Below are positions 36,537 to 45,928 of a stretch of DNA of 64,000 nucleotides, in pieces. This DNA is from JAGNZR01 sp051648365 (lineage in GTDB: Bacteria; Fusobacteriota; Fusobacteriia; Fusobacteriales; Fusobacteriaceae): the NCBI GenBank assembly GCA_051648365.1, contig JBOFEZ010000062.1, positions 30,470 through 94,469 on the forward strand, in the 5' to 3' direction. The notes below the pieces were generated by a model. That model was not told the DNA's origin, did not search any database, and saw only the letters and a list, made by a program, of their open reading frames with translations. A program made the position numbers and the translations under genes. The stretch's first letter is position 1; every line of letters starts with the position of its first letter.

Positions 36537-37001
36537 TTGAGGGCTGGAATTTTATTTAATAATAGAATTTTAGATGTTGTTTTTATAGCTTGGTTTTTAG
36601 CACAAGGGTATAAATTCACAAAAGAGTTGATAGTCAATAGAAAAATAGATTTTAATAGAATATGGGGGACTGGCGGAATGCCCAGTTCCCATTCATCTAC
36701 AGTTACTTCTTTGGCAACAGCAGTAGGGATAGTAAATGGATATGGTAGCACTTTTTTTGCTTTAGCGATAACCTTTGCAGGAATAGTTATGTATGATGCA
36801 GCAGGGATAAGAAGATCGGCAGGAAAACAAGCCGCTATTATAAATAGGCTTATGGAAAAAATACATCAGTCGAACTTTATCACAGGAGTTCAAGAGGAGA
36901 AGCTAAAAGAGTTATTGGGTCATACACCCTTTGAAGTTTTAGTTGGAGCGATACTAGGAGTTGTAGTATCTTATATTTTTAAGGATTATCTATTAGGTTA
37001 G
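36537..37001 (+). CDS. Divergent PAP2-family (DUF212) membrane protein
   Basis: A 154-residue membrane protein of the DUF212/YuiD family, distantly related to PAP2 acid phosphatases. The characteristic blocks are GGMPSSHSSTVTSLA and MYDAAGIRRSAGKQA, with a C-terminal TPFEVLVGAILG helix. Function is unproven; lipid phosphate metabolism is a guess by homology. TTG is the start, with GGGGAGG 6 bases upstream. dxs begins 8 bases later. Confidence 0.88.
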   Translation: MRAGILFNNRILDVVFIAWFLAQGYKFTKELIVNRKIDFNRIWGTGGMPSSHSSTVTSLATAVGIVNGYGSTFFALAITFAGIVMYDAAGIRRSAGKQAAIINRLMEKIHQSNFITGVQEEKLKELLGHTPFEVLVGAILGVVVSYIFKDYLLG

Positions 37002-37009
37002 GAGCGAAT

Positions 37010-38830
37010 ATGATTGATGAAAGAAAAATAAATTTTGAAAAATTAGAAGAGAGAGCAGAAGAAATAAGGGAATTACTGATAAAAACTGTAAGTAAAACCG
37101 GAGGACACTTAGCTCCAAATTTAGGAATCGTGGAATTGACTTTAGCTCTCCACGAAATTTTTGATTTTTCAAAGGATAAAATTCTATTTGATGTAGGTCA
37201 TCAATCGTATGTATATAAAATTCTTACTGGAAGAGAAAATAGATTTTCAACTTTGCGTCAGCGTGGGGGATTGGCTCCTTTCACCGATCCTAGCGAAAGT
37301 TATTATGATCACTTTATTTCAGGGCATGCAGGAACAGCTTTATCAGCTGCCTGTGGCCTAGCTAAGGCTAATCCTGGTTCAAAGATAGTAGTAATCATAG
37401 GAGATGCCTCAATAGCTAATGGACATTCTCTTGAAGCCCTAAACAACATGAGTGAAGATTGTAAAAATATAATTGTTATTCTCAATGATAATGAGATGTC
37501 CATAGGGAAAAATGTGGGTGCTCTTTCTAATTTTTTAGGAAAAGTTATGGTAAGTGATGGATATAAAAATTTGAAAAAAGATATAAGATATTTAATCAAC
37601 AACGGAAATATAGGGAAAAAAATAACTGGAATACTTGAAAGAGCAGAGGAATCTGTAAAATATTTCCTCTCTCCTTTAAGTATATCAGAGATGTTAGGTT
37701 TTAAATTTTTCGGAACTTTGGATGGACATAATCTTCCAGAACTAACAAATTATTTGTCTAAAGCCAAGACAGAAGAGGGACCTATTTTTTTACATGTGAA
37801 GACACAGAAGGGAAAAGGATATTCTTTTGCAGAAGAGGATGCTGAAAAATTTCATGGTGTATCGCCTTTTGATTTTGAAACAGGGAAAATAGGGCGACAG
37901 TCAGAGGAATCCTATTCTGCAGTATTCGGAAAAAAAATAGTAGAAATGGGGGAAAGAGATTCGGAAATAATGGTTGTTTCAGCAGCTATGATAAAAGGTG
38001 TGGGTGCTGGAGAGTTTTTTGAAAAATATCCAGAACGTTGTAAAGATGTAGGTATGGCTGAGGGGCACGGAGTAACTTACTGTGCAGGGCTCGCTATGGC
38101 TGGAAAAAAACCATATTTTGCAATTTATTCCACATTCCTTCAAAGAGGATATAGTCAGTTGATACACGATATATCTCTTCAAAAAATTTCTGTAAAATTT
38201 ATTGTGGATAGAGCAGGTATAGTAGGGGAAGATGGAAAAACTCATAATGGTCTTTATGATATTGCGATGTTTACCCAAATACCAAATTTCATGGTTTTTG
38301 CACCTACAACAGGTCAGGAACTTGAGGAAATTTTAGAGATAACTAAAGATATTAAAGACAAAAGTGTCATGATTCGTTATCCTAGAGAATTTTCCTATAA
38401 TTATAAATATCCCCAAAAATTTAAAATAGGAAAATGGCGTGAGGTAAAAAAAGGAGAAAACTCTTTATTTATCACAACTGGATCAATGTTTAAAGAGGTT
38501 TTGGAAATTAATGAACATTTGGAAGATATTGGAATAAAAGGGACGATTTTAAGCGCGGCCTCTATAAAGCCTTTAGATGAGCAATATATAATTGAAGAAT
38601 TTTTTAAATACAAAAATATATTTGTTTTTGAGGAAGCATATGAGAAGGGTTCTTTCGGTAGTGAGATTTTAGAATTTCTAAACAGGAAAAATATTATGAA
38701 AAAAATTCACCTAATAGCTCTAAACAATAATGCAATTCCTCATGGAAGTAGAGATATTTTAATGAGGGAAAATGGTCTTAGAGGAGGGGAATTGATAGAT
38801 AGGATAAAAGGGTGTATTGATGTACAGTAG
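37010..38830 (+). CDS. dxs: 1-deoxy-D-xylulose-5-phosphate synthase Dxs
   Basis: Thiamine-diphosphate enzyme that condenses pyruvate and glyceraldehyde 3-phosphate, opening the non-mevalonate isoprenoid pathway and feeding thiamine and pyridoxal synthesis. 606 residues. It has DVGHQSYVYKILTGR, the ThDP-binding GDASIANG...NIIVILNDNEMSI, the catalytic VGMAEGHG and the C-terminal transketolase domain. The ThDP motif reads GDASI where many have GDGAL/GDGAM. The length is near normal. GGAGCG precedes the ATG. Its 3' end overlaps the HD-domain gene. Confidence 0.94.
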   Translation: MIDERKINFEKLEERAEEIRELLIKTVSKTGGHLAPNLGIVELTLALHEIFDFSKDKILFDVGHQSYVYKILTGRENRFSTLRQRGGLAPFTDPSESYYDHFISGHAGTALSAACGLAKANPGSKIVVIIGDASIANGHSLEALNNMSEDCKNIIVILNDNEMSIGKNVGALSNFLGKVMVSDGYKNLKKDIRYLINNGNIGKKITGILERAEESVKYFLSPLSISEMLGFKFFGTLDGHNLPELTNYLSKAKTEEGPIFLHVKTQKGKGYSFAEEDAEKFHGVSPFDFETGKIGRQSEESYSAVFGKKIVEMGERDSEIMVVSAAMIKGVGAGEFFEKYPERCKDVGMAEGHGVTYCAGLAMAGKKPYFAIYSTFLQRGYSQLIHDISLQKISVKFIVDRAGIVGEDGKTHNGLYDIAMFTQIPNFMVFAPTTGQELEEILEITKDIKDKSVMIRYPREFSYNYKYPQKFKIGKWREVKKGENSLFITTGSMFKEVLEINEHLEDIGIKGTILSAASIKPLDEQYIIEEFFKYKNIFVFEEAYEKGSFGSEILEFLNRKNIMKKIHLIALNNNAIPHGSRDILMRENGLRGGELIDRIKGCIDVQ

Positions 38831-39653
38831 TAATCAAAAAGCTAAAGAATTCATTGAAAAATTAATGGAACATCCCATGGTAAAGGAATTGGAAGAAATA
38901 GATGACCAAGGGGTAAAAGTTTCGGCCCATACCTACGATGTTTTAAGAACATGTCAATATGAGCTAGAAAAAAGTTTTAAAAATTTAGAAACGGCTTCTA
39001 AAAAATTAGATTTTTTTTCTATTATAATAGGTGTCATAATTCATGATTTGAGTAAGGGTAGCATTAGAAAAGAGGGAGATAAAACCTCACATTCTCAAAT
39101 GATGATAAAAAATCCTGAATATATAAGCAAAGAATCTGAAAAAATATTAGAAGAGATTGAAGAGAAAATTTGTGTGAAATTAAAAAAAAGTGTTATAAAA
39201 AATATAACTCATATAGCGGTATCTCATCATGGAAAATGGGGAAAAATACAGCCAGGAAGTCGGGAAGCTCATCTTGTTCACAAAGCTGATGAATATTCAG
39301 CTAAATATCATAGAATAATACCCATAGGAGCAGATAAAATCCTGAAACTTATGTCCGAAGGGATTCCGCTAGAGGAAACACATATAATTTTGGAGTGTAC
39401 TCCTGGAATTATAAAAGACAGATTAAAGCGTTCAAAAGAGGTACTAGGGATAAAAAATTTAAAGCAGTTACAAAGTTACTATAAAAAAAATAAAAAAATA
39501 CCTCTTGGTGATGAGTTTTTTGAGACTCGAGTAAAAGAAACAGCTAAATTGGTTAAATTAGTTGAAAAAAAAGGTGTTAAAAAATTGATTTTGGAGAGTC
39601 CTCTTCTTGAACATTTAGAAGATAATAGGATTTTTGAAGAGATTCAATTTTAA
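38820..39653 (+). CDS. HD-domain phosphohydrolase of unknown substrate
   Basis: A 277-residue protein with the HD metal-site series: His in AHTYDV (about 37), His-Asp in VIIHDLSKG (about 75-76), His-His in VSHHGKWG, and HKADEYSAKYH. Such domains hydrolyse nucleotides, cyclic dinucleotides or RNA ends; the C-terminal ~90 residues are not recognised. It overlaps dxs by 11 bases and is followed by tlyA after 23. ATG 38820 is preceded by AAGGGTG. The substrate cannot be predicted. Confidence 0.8.
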   Translation: MYSSNQKAKEFIEKLMEHPMVKELEEIDDQGVKVSAHTYDVLRTCQYELEKSFKNLETASKKLDFFSIIIGVIIHDLSKGSIRKEGDKTSHSQMMIKNPEYISKESEKILEEIEEKICVKLKKSVIKNITHIAVSHHGKWGKIQPGSREAHLVHKADEYSAKYHRIIPIGADKILKLMSEGIPLEETHIILECTPGIIKDRLKRSKEVLGIKNLKQLQSYYKKNKKIPLGDEFFETRVKETAKLVKLVEKKGVKKLILESPLLEHLEDNRIFEEIQF

Positions 39654-39676
39654 AGATTAAGTATTAAGGAGATTTT

Positions 39677-40492
39677 ATGAAGGAAAGATTGGATATTTTA
39701 CTTGTAGAAAAAGGTTTTTTTGAAACTAGAGAGAAAGCAAAGAGAGCTATTATGGCTGGAAATGTCATAGTGAATGACAAAAAAATAGATAAAAGTGGAA
39801 CCTTCATAAAACTTGATGTGGAACCCGATATTCGTATAAAGGGAGATTTATGCCCATATGTTAGTAGAGGGGGTTATAAATTAGAGAAAGCTATAAAAGT
39901 TTTTCAAATGGATTTTAAAGATAAAATTATTTTAGATATAGGAGCATCTACAGGTGGATTTACAGATTGTGCTCTTCAGAACGGAGCCGAATTTGTATAC
40001 TCTGTAGATGTCGGAACTAATCAGTTGGATTATAAGTTGAGAAATAATCCTCAAGTGAAATCCATGGAAAACACACATATAAAGGACCTTGTTATAGATG
40101 ATTTGGATGGTCGTAAAATGGATATCATGGTCATGGACGTATCCTTTATTTCAATAACTAAGGTTATTCCTCATCTTATAAAATTTTTCCATGAAAATAC
40201 TGAACTGATGGCACTTATAAAACCTCAGTTTGAAGTAGGAAAAGAAAATATAGATAAGGGAGGAATAGTTAGAGATAAAAAAAATCATCTACGGGCTATT
40301 GAAAATATTATAGAATGCTGTAGAGAAAACGGATTAACTCTGAAAAGAATAGATTTTTCACCTATAAAAGGCGGTAAAGGGAATGTGGAATATATATCTA
40401 TAATAGGACTTGAAAACTGTGGAGAAAAATTTTCAAAAGAAGAACTTATGAAAATAATAGAAGACGGTGAAAATTTAGGGGGCCAGATATAA
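39677..40492 (+). CDS. tlyA: TlyA family rRNA 2'-O-methyltransferase
   Basis: 271 residues: an N-terminal S4 RNA-binding domain (1-60, RLDILLVEKGFFETREKAKR) and an FtsJ-like methyltransferase with the SAM loop DIGASTGGFTDCAL, then MVMDVSFIS and LIKPQFEVGKE. TlyA proteins methylate 16S C1409 and/or 23S C1920 and can affect capreomycin sensitivity. The older name hemolysin A is misleading. AGGAGA precedes the ATG, and the Ctp protease gene starts 3 bases after the stop. Confidence 0.93.
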   Translation: MKERLDILLVEKGFFETREKAKRAIMAGNVIVNDKKIDKSGTFIKLDVEPDIRIKGDLCPYVSRGGYKLEKAIKVFQMDFKDKIILDIGASTGGFTDCALQNGAEFVYSVDVGTNQLDYKLRNNPQVKSMENTHIKDLVIDDLDGRKMDIMVMDVSFISITKVIPHLIKFFHENTELMALIKPQFEVGKENIDKGGIVRDKKNHLRAIENIIECCRENGLTLKRIDFSPIKGGKGNVEYISIIGLENCGEKFSKEELMKIIEDGENLGGQI

Positions 40493-40495
40493 AAT

Positions 40496-41818
40496 ATGGG
40501 AAAAGGTAAAATTAAATTAAAAAGAATTATAGCAGGTTTATTTATTGCAGTGGGAGCAATAACATATTCAAATGATACAGTAAACAATAGAGGTTTTCTC
40601 TCTAATATAAGAGAACTCAAAGAAATTTCAGATATAATCGATCTTGTAACTGATAATCATGTTGGGGAAAAAGAAGTAGATAAAAAAGCTTTATTGCATG
40701 GAGCTCTAAAGGGAATAGTTGATGCTTTAGAAGATCCTCATTCAAATTATCTTACTAAAGACAATATGAATGATTTCAAAGAGGATATAAAAGGGAAGTA
40801 TCCTGGAGTAGGGATGATAATTCAGAAAAAAAAGGATGAACCTCTTGTTGTAGTATCTCCTATTGAGGATACACCTGCATATAAAGCAGGAATAAAACCT
40901 AAAGATAAAATTTTATCAATAAATGATGAATCGACTCTGCCACTCACTTCAGATGAGAGTGCAAAAAAACTTAAAGGAAGTGCAGGAACAAAGGTAAAAT
41001 TAAAAATATATAGAGAGAGTTTAAAAGATACTACTGAGATTGAATTAACAAGAGAGATTATAAATTTAAAATATGTTAAAAGTAATATTTTATCTAATGA
41101 TATAGGATACTTGAGACTCACTCAATTTGGAGAAAATGTATATCCCGATCTGGCCAAAGAGCTTACTTCATTACAAAAAAAAGGTATGAAAGGTCTAGTG
41201 TTAGATTTAAGAAGTAATCCAGGTGGAGCTCTAGATCAAGCTGTGAAAATAGCTTCTATGTTTATAGATAAAGGGAAAATAGTTACAACTAGAGGAAAAA
41301 ATAAAGATGAGCAGATATCTATGCGTGAAGGGAAATATTTTGGAGATTATCCTTTAGTAGTTCTCATAAATAGTGGTAGTGCTTCAGCGTCTGAAATTGT
41401 TGCAGGAGCAGTTAAAGATTATAAGCGTGGAACTCTTATAGGAGATAAATCTTTTGGAAAGGGAAGTGTTCAGACACTGATTCCTCTTCCAGATGGTGAT
41501 GGAATAAAACTTACAATAGCTAAATATTATACTCCAAACAATATATCTATTCATGGAATAGGAATAGAACCAGATATAAAAGTAAAAGAAGATGAAGATT
41601 ACCTCCTTTTTGATTCTGTTGTAACAAATGTGAGTGAAGAAGCTACAAAAGAAAATAGAGTTCAGATTATAAAAGAGATAAAAGGTGAAGATAAAGCAAA
41701 AGAGTACGAGGGAAAAGTTGATTATCAATTAGATAAAGCTATAGAAATTATTTCTAACAAATTAGGAATAAATTATATTGCAAAAATTCCTCCAGTTAAA
41801 ACAGAGGAAAAAAAATAA
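40496..41818 (+). CDS. ctpA: C-terminal processing protease (S41 family)
   Basis: Periplasmic S41 serine protease of 440 residues. It has an N-terminal signal/anchor (about 8-24), a PDZ domain (about 100-190; GVGMIIQKK and SPAYKAG-like segments) and a protease domain with the Ser/Lys dyad at about Ser295 (NSGSASASE) and Lys322 (KSFGKGSVQ). Members trim C-termini of envelope proteins or lytic enzymes. Coupled closely behind tlyA. A GGGGG ribosome site lies within the end of tlyA. Confidence 0.92.
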   Translation: MGKGKIKLKRIIAGLFIAVGAITYSNDTVNNRGFLSNIRELKEISDIIDLVTDNHVGEKEVDKKALLHGALKGIVDALEDPHSNYLTKDNMNDFKEDIKGKYPGVGMIIQKKKDEPLVVVSPIEDTPAYKAGIKPKDKILSINDESTLPLTSDESAKKLKGSAGTKVKLKIYRESLKDTTEIELTREIINLKYVKSNILSNDIGYLRLTQFGENVYPDLAKELTSLQKKGMKGLVLDLRSNPGGALDQAVKIASMFIDKGKIVTTRGKNKDEQISMREGKYFGDYPLVVLINSGSASASEIVAGAVKDYKRGTLIGDKSFGKGSVQTLIPLPDGDGIKLTIAKYYTPNNISIHGIGIEPDIKVKEDEDYLLFDSVVTNVSEEATKENRVQIIKEIKGEDKAKEYEGKVDYQLDKAIEIISNKLGINYIAKIPPVKTEEKK

Positions 41819-41848
41819 AATAAACTGCAAAAATGAAGGGAGAGAGGT

Positions 41849-42595
41849 ATGTTATATATAGTAGCTACACCGATAGGGAATTTAGAAGATATAACTCTAA
41901 GAGGAATAAGAGTACTTAAAGAGAGTAATTATATATTTGCTGAAGACACGAGAGTTACAAAGAAACTTCTTTCTCATTTGGATATTCAAAATACTGTGTA
42001 TAGATATGATGAACACAGTAAACACCATCAGATAGAGAATATAATGAAGCTTTTAAAGGAAGGGAAAACAGTAGCTCTTGTAACAGACGCGGGAACACCA
42101 TGTATCTCAGATCCTGGATGGGAACTAGTTGATGCAGCGCTGAAAGATGGTATAAAAGTTATTCCTATTCCTGGAGCTAGTTCTATGACTGCAGCGGCTT
42201 CAGTGGCTGGAATAAGTATGAGAAGATTTAGTTTTGAAGGCTTTCTTCCTAAGAAAAAAGGGCGTCAGACTCTTCTGAAAAGTTTTCAGAATGAGGAGCG
42301 TTCTATAATTATTTTTGAATCTCCTAATAGAATAGAAAAAACTTTAAGAGATATAAGAGAATTTATAGGGAATAGAGAGGTTGTAATAATCCGTGAAATC
42401 ACAAAAATATATGAAGAAATTTTGAGGGGAACAACTGAAGAACTTATAGAAAAATTAGTACAAAAACCTATAAAAGGTGAAATAGTTCTTCTTATTAAAG
42501 GAAAAGAAGAAGAAGAGAGAGTGAAAAAAAATAAGTATCCTAAAGAAGAGTGCTTAGATGAAGAATACGAAGAGTTTGAGGACGGTGAAGAATAA
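41849..42595 (+). CDS. rsmI: 16S rRNA (cytidine-1402-2'-O)-methyltransferase RsmI
   Basis: Tetrapyrrole-methylase fold enzyme that methylates C1402 of 16S rRNA, 248 residues. Signatures: LYIVATPIGNLEDITLRG, AEDTRVTKKLL, LVTDAGTPCISDPG and the FEGFLPKKKGRQ segment. A Glu-rich tail of ~25 residues follows. GGGAGAGAGG precedes the ATG; the stop overlaps rbgA by one base. Confidence 0.96.
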   Translation: MLYIVATPIGNLEDITLRGIRVLKESNYIFAEDTRVTKKLLSHLDIQNTVYRYDEHSKHHQIENIMKLLKEGKTVALVTDAGTPCISDPGWELVDAALKDGIKVIPIPGASSMTAAASVAGISMRRFSFEGFLPKKKGRQTLLKSFQNEERSIIIFESPNRIEKTLRDIREFIGNREVVIIREITKIYEEILRGTTEELIEKLVQKPIKGEIVLLIKGKEEEERVKKNKYPKEECLDEEYEEFEDGEE

Positions 42596-43485
42596 TGTCA
42601 ATGACCAAAATAAACTGGTATCCAGGACATATGAAAAAAACCAAGGATATGATCCAAGAGAATATGGGTCTTGTAGATGTGGTATTGGAGATAGTAGATG
42701 CTAGGATACCTCTATCAAGTAAAAATCCAGATATAGCAAAATTTGCAAAGAATAAAAAAAGAATAATACTTATAAATAAATCTGATTTAGTTGATAAAGA
42801 GGAACTTAGATTTTGGAAAGAGTATTTCAAATCTAATAATATGGCAGATGAAGTTTTAGAAATAAGTGCTGAGACAGGTCTCAATGTTAAAGAATTATAT
42901 AAGCTGATAGATAAGGTTACTTTAGAGAGAAGAAAGAAACTTATGGCAAAGGGACTGAGAACGGTAACTAATAGAATAATGATAGCTGGAATTCCAAACG
43001 TTGGAAAATCTAGACTTATAAATAGAATAGTGGGAAAGAATAGTGCAGGAGTTGGAAATAAACCTGGATTTACTAAAGGAAAACAATGGATTAGAATAAA
43101 AGAAGGGTTGGAGCTTTTGGATACACCAGGTATACTGTGGCCTAAATTTGATGATGAGCAGGTTGGATTAAATTTAGCTATTACAGGAGCAATAAAAGAT
43201 GAGATACTTCCAGTAGAAGAAGTTGCAGCACAACTTATAGGAAAGATGAAATCCTATGGTAAGTGGAAAGTTCTTCGTGACAAATATAAGCTTTTAGAAG
43301 AAGATTATAGTGAAGTTGATTTAGAAATAGTGGAGAAAATTGCTATCAGAATGAAGATGTTTATGAAAGCTGAAACACCAAATATGCTCCAGGCAGCCTA
43401 TACAGTCTTAAGAGATTATAGAGCTTGCAGACTTGGGAAATTTGGAGTAGACAGAGAAAAGAGACAGGAGATACAGGGAGAATAG
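42595..43485 (+). CDS. rbgA: Ribosome biogenesis GTPase RbgA (YlqF)
   Basis: Circularly permuted GTPase needed for late 50S assembly in Firmicutes. 296 residues. The N-terminal WYPGHMKKT is the family mark; G4 LINKSDL comes before G1 GIPNVGKS, and G3 DTPGI follows, showing the permutation. The C-terminal RNA-binding domain is present (about 210-290). ATG 42595 overlaps the rsmI stop; ATG 42601 is possible. Confidence 0.95.
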   Translation: MSMTKINWYPGHMKKTKDMIQENMGLVDVVLEIVDARIPLSSKNPDIAKFAKNKKRIILINKSDLVDKEELRFWKEYFKSNNMADEVLEISAETGLNVKELYKLIDKVTLERRKKLMAKGLRTVTNRIMIAGIPNVGKSRLINRIVGKNSAGVGNKPGFTKGKQWIRIKEGLELLDTPGILWPKFDDEQVGLNLAITGAIKDEILPVEEVAAQLIGKMKSYGKWKVLRDKYKLLEEDYSEVDLEIVEKIAIRMKMFMKAETPNMLQAAYTVLRDYRACRLGKFGVDREKRQEIQGE

Positions 43486-43488
43486 TTT

Positions 43489-44319
43489 ATGAAAAAAGGG
43501 GATAAACTTTATTTAGATTTAGATAAGGTTGAAAAGATATTAGTAAACTTTGTGAAAGAAGAGGTAGAAAAGGCAGGATTTAAAAAAGTTGTTTTGGGAC
43601 TTTCAGGTGGAATAGATTCTGCGATAGTAGCTTATATCGCTTCTAAAGCTTTAGGGTCTGAAAATGTCCTGGGAATAATGATGCCTTATAAACTCTCAAG
43701 TAAAGAAAGTTTAGAGCACGCTAAGCTTGTGATTCAAGATTTGGGAATAAAATCAAAAACCATAGAAATCACTCCAATGGTAGATGCATATTTTACTTTA
43801 GAACCTGAAATAAATAATTTGAGAATGGGAAATAAAATGGCTCGTGAGAGAATGAGTATTCTTTTTGATTACTCAGCAAAAGAAGGGGCACTAGTTTTAG
43901 GAACTTCGAACAAAACAGAAATTCTTCTTGGATATAGCACACAATTTGGAGATTCAGCATCCGCTATCAATCCTATAGGTGATCTTTATAAAACACATGT
44001 TTGGGCACTGTCTAAACACATGGGTGTTCCTAGAGAACTTATAGATAAAAAACCTAGTGCGGACTTATGGGAAGGTCAAACAGATGAAGGAGAACTAGGT
44101 TTTTCCTATCTTTTGGCAGATGAAATTCTTTATAGAATGGTGGATGAAAGAAAGTCTATAGATGAAATAACTGAAGAAGAATATTCTAAAGAGGTAATTG
44201 AAAAAATAGAGAGAAAAATAAAATTTTCTCAATATAAAAGAAAATTACCAATTATTGCAAAAATTTCAGAAAGAACTATAGGGAGAGATTTCAGATATCC
44301 AAGGGACTGGAGTATGTAA
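43489..44319 (+). CDS. nadE: NH3-dependent NAD+ synthetase NadE
   Basis: Amidates deamido-NAD to NAD using ammonia. 276 residues with the ATP pyrophosphatase P-loop SGGIDS at residues 39-44, then VLGTSNKTEILLGY and the C-terminal PIIAKISERTIGRDFRYPRDW. No glutaminase (nitrilase) domain is attached, so it is the short ammonia-dependent form. It lies 3 bases after rbgA. NadD is encoded at 17 kb. Confidence 0.95.
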   Translation: MKKGDKLYLDLDKVEKILVNFVKEEVEKAGFKKVVLGLSGGIDSAIVAYIASKALGSENVLGIMMPYKLSSKESLEHAKLVIQDLGIKSKTIEITPMVDAYFTLEPEINNLRMGNKMARERMSILFDYSAKEGALVLGTSNKTEILLGYSTQFGDSASAINPIGDLYKTHVWALSKHMGVPRELIDKKPSADLWEGQTDEGELGFSYLLADEILYRMVDERKSIDEITEEEYSKEVIEKIERKIKFSQYKRKLPIIAKISERTIGRDFRYPRDWSM

Positions 44320-44347
44320 TCAAAAAAAATTATGCTGGGGAGGAAAT

Positions 44348-44749
44348 ATGCTAAGAGAACAGGAACTAAGGGAAGAAATTGAGGAATTCAGAAGAGAAAA
44401 AAACCGTATAAAAGAGATTGTTGGAGAAATAGGTGGGACTCAAGCCAGTAAACAGCATAAAGCGGTAAATATTCTCCTAATCGCTATAATTGTTGTTGTT
44501 TTAGTATTGGGAGTAGCTCTAGGTAAATTAGATTTGGTAACAACTTTAGAAGTTGCTATTTTAGTTGGTATTTTTAAAGTTATATGGATGATATATGAAT
44601 TTCAAAGGGTAAATCATTTCCAGTTTTGGATATTAAACTCACTTGAATTTAGAATAAATGAAATTCATAAAAAAGTAAAGACTATAGAAAAAAATTTAAA
44701 CGATGAAAAATCAAATCAAAAAATAGACAGAGATTCTCTAGGAGAATAG
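44348..44749 (+). CDS. Small two-helix membrane protein of unknown function
   Basis: A 133-residue protein not assigned to a family. A charged N-terminal helix (1-35, Arg/Glu-rich) is followed by two adjacent transmembrane segments (about 41-60 and 63-84) and a C-terminal helix with coiled-coil spacing (about 98-125). GGGGAGG precedes the ATG. It is the last gene before the terminator and the heat-shock operon. Membrane-anchored coiled-coil is all that can be said. Confidence 0.7.
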   Translation: MLREQELREEIEEFRREKNRIKEIVGEIGGTQASKQHKAVNILLIAIIVVVLVLGVALGKLDLVTTLEVAILVGIFKVIWMIYEFQRVNHFQFWILNSLEFRINEIHKKVKTIEKNLNDEKSNQKIDRDSLGE

Positions 44750-44761
44750 AAAAAATAAGAC

Positions 44762-44799
44762 AAAACCTTAGTAATTGAAAAATTTACTAAGGTTTTTTT
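44762..44799 (+). terminator. Rho-independent terminator before the heat-shock operon
   Basis: Thirteen-base-pair stem AAAACCTTAGTAA/TTACTAAGGTTTT with a loop rich in A, followed by TTT. It ends the long unit behind nadE. Confidence 0.85.
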
Positions 44800-44814
44800 A
44801 TTTTCAAAAAAAAA

Positions 44815-44843
44815 TTGACAAAAAAACAAATAAATGGTATTCT
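44815..44843 (+). promoter_or_regulatory. Sigma-70 promoter of hrcA-grpE-dnaK-dnaJ
   Basis: TTGACA (44815-44820), exactly 17 bases, TATTCT (44838-44843). The expected start (~44850) is just before the CIRCE operator. Confidence 0.8.
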
Positions 44844-44854
44844 CTCTATAAGAA

Positions 44855-44881
44855 TTAGCACTCGCAAGATGAGAGTGCTAA
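44855..44881 (+). promoter_or_regulatory. CIRCE operator (HrcA binding site)
   Basis: TTAGCACTC, 9-base spacer, GAGTGCTAA: a perfect match to the 9-9-9 CIRCE consensus. It lies between the promoter and hrcA, so HrcA should repress its own operon until heat shock. Confidence 0.97.
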
Positions 44882-44899
44882 CAAAAAGAGGTGGAAGCA

Positions 44900-45928
44900 G
44901 TGAATGAAAGAGAAAAATTAGTATTGAATGCCATAGTGAACTATTATCTTACATTTGGGGATACAATAGGTTCAAGAGCTTTGGTAAAAAGATATGGAAT
45001 AGATTTTTCATCTGCTACCATAAGAAATGTAATGGTCGATTTAGAAGAGGGGGGCTACATAGCCAAAACTCATGCTTCTTCAGGTAGAATTCCAACTGAT
45101 AAGGGATATAGATATTATTTGAACGAACTTTTGGAGATAGAAAAAATAAGTATAGATCAAAAAAAAAGAATAAAAACAGCATATGAAAAAAAAATAGAGG
45201 AGTTAGATGTATTCCTTCAAGAAACTTCAAATCTGCTGTCTAGATTGACGAATTATGCGGGTTTAGTTATTGAACCTGACCACGACAAAGAAAAAATAAA
45301 AAAAATAGAACTTGTACATATTGAGGATGACCTTCTTATGGCTGTTATTGTTATGGAAAATAAAGCTATAAGAACAAAAAAAATTCACTTAGAAGAAAAG
45401 ATAACTAGAGATGAAGTTCAGGAGCTGACTAAAGATATAAATGAGAGGCTCATGAAAAATGAATTTTCGGAGAACGAATTAAAAAATCTTTTGGAAAAAA
45501 CAGAGGAACATGGTAGATATCTTGAAATAGAAGCTGCTATTGAAAAGGAACTTTCGCAGAATATAGAAGGAAAACTTTTTATAAATACAGATATAAATAT
45601 ACAGGGAGATAGCGAAGATAATGCAAAAGTAATGCAATTTTTCCATCAGAATAGAGATATAAAATCTATTTTTGAAGAACTTGTACATACCAAAGATAAA
45701 AACTACGGATCAGTAAATGTTCTCTTCGGTGATGAGTTGAATATAAAGGGATTAGAGAACTATAGTTTTGTATATTCTGCTTATAAACTTGGAAATTCAG
45801 AAGGAATAGTGGGAGTTATTGGTCCTAAAAGAATGGCCTATTCAAAAACTATAGGACTAGTAGAATATGTGGCAGATAAGGTTAATAAAGTTATAGAGAA
45901 AATTGATAAAAAGGAAGTGCTGAAATGA
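44900..45928 (+). CDS. hrcA: Heat-inducible transcription repressor HrcA
   Basis: Repressor that binds CIRCE. About 342 residues. An N-terminal winged helix contains GSRALVKRYGIDFSSATIRN and the wing HASSGRIPTDKGYRYY; a GAF-like and an inserted domain follow. I choose GTG 44900, with GAGG 8 bases before it, over GTG 44891, which falls inside that ribosome site. Its stop overlaps grpE (ATGA). Confidence 0.96.
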   Translation: MNEREKLVLNAIVNYYLTFGDTIGSRALVKRYGIDFSSATIRNVMVDLEEGGYIAKTHASSGRIPTDKGYRYYLNELLEIEKISIDQKKRIKTAYEKKIEELDVFLQETSNLLSRLTNYAGLVIEPDHDKEKIKKIELVHIEDDLLMAVIVMENKAIRTKKIHLEEKITRDEVQELTKDINERLMKNEFSENELKNLLEKTEEHGRYLEIEAAIEKELSQNIEGKLFINTDINIQGDSEDNAKVMQFFHQNRDIKSIFEELVHTKDKNYGSVNVLFGDELNIKGLENYSFVYSAYKLGNSEGIVGVIGPKRMAYSKTIGLVEYVADKVNKVIEKIDKKEVLK

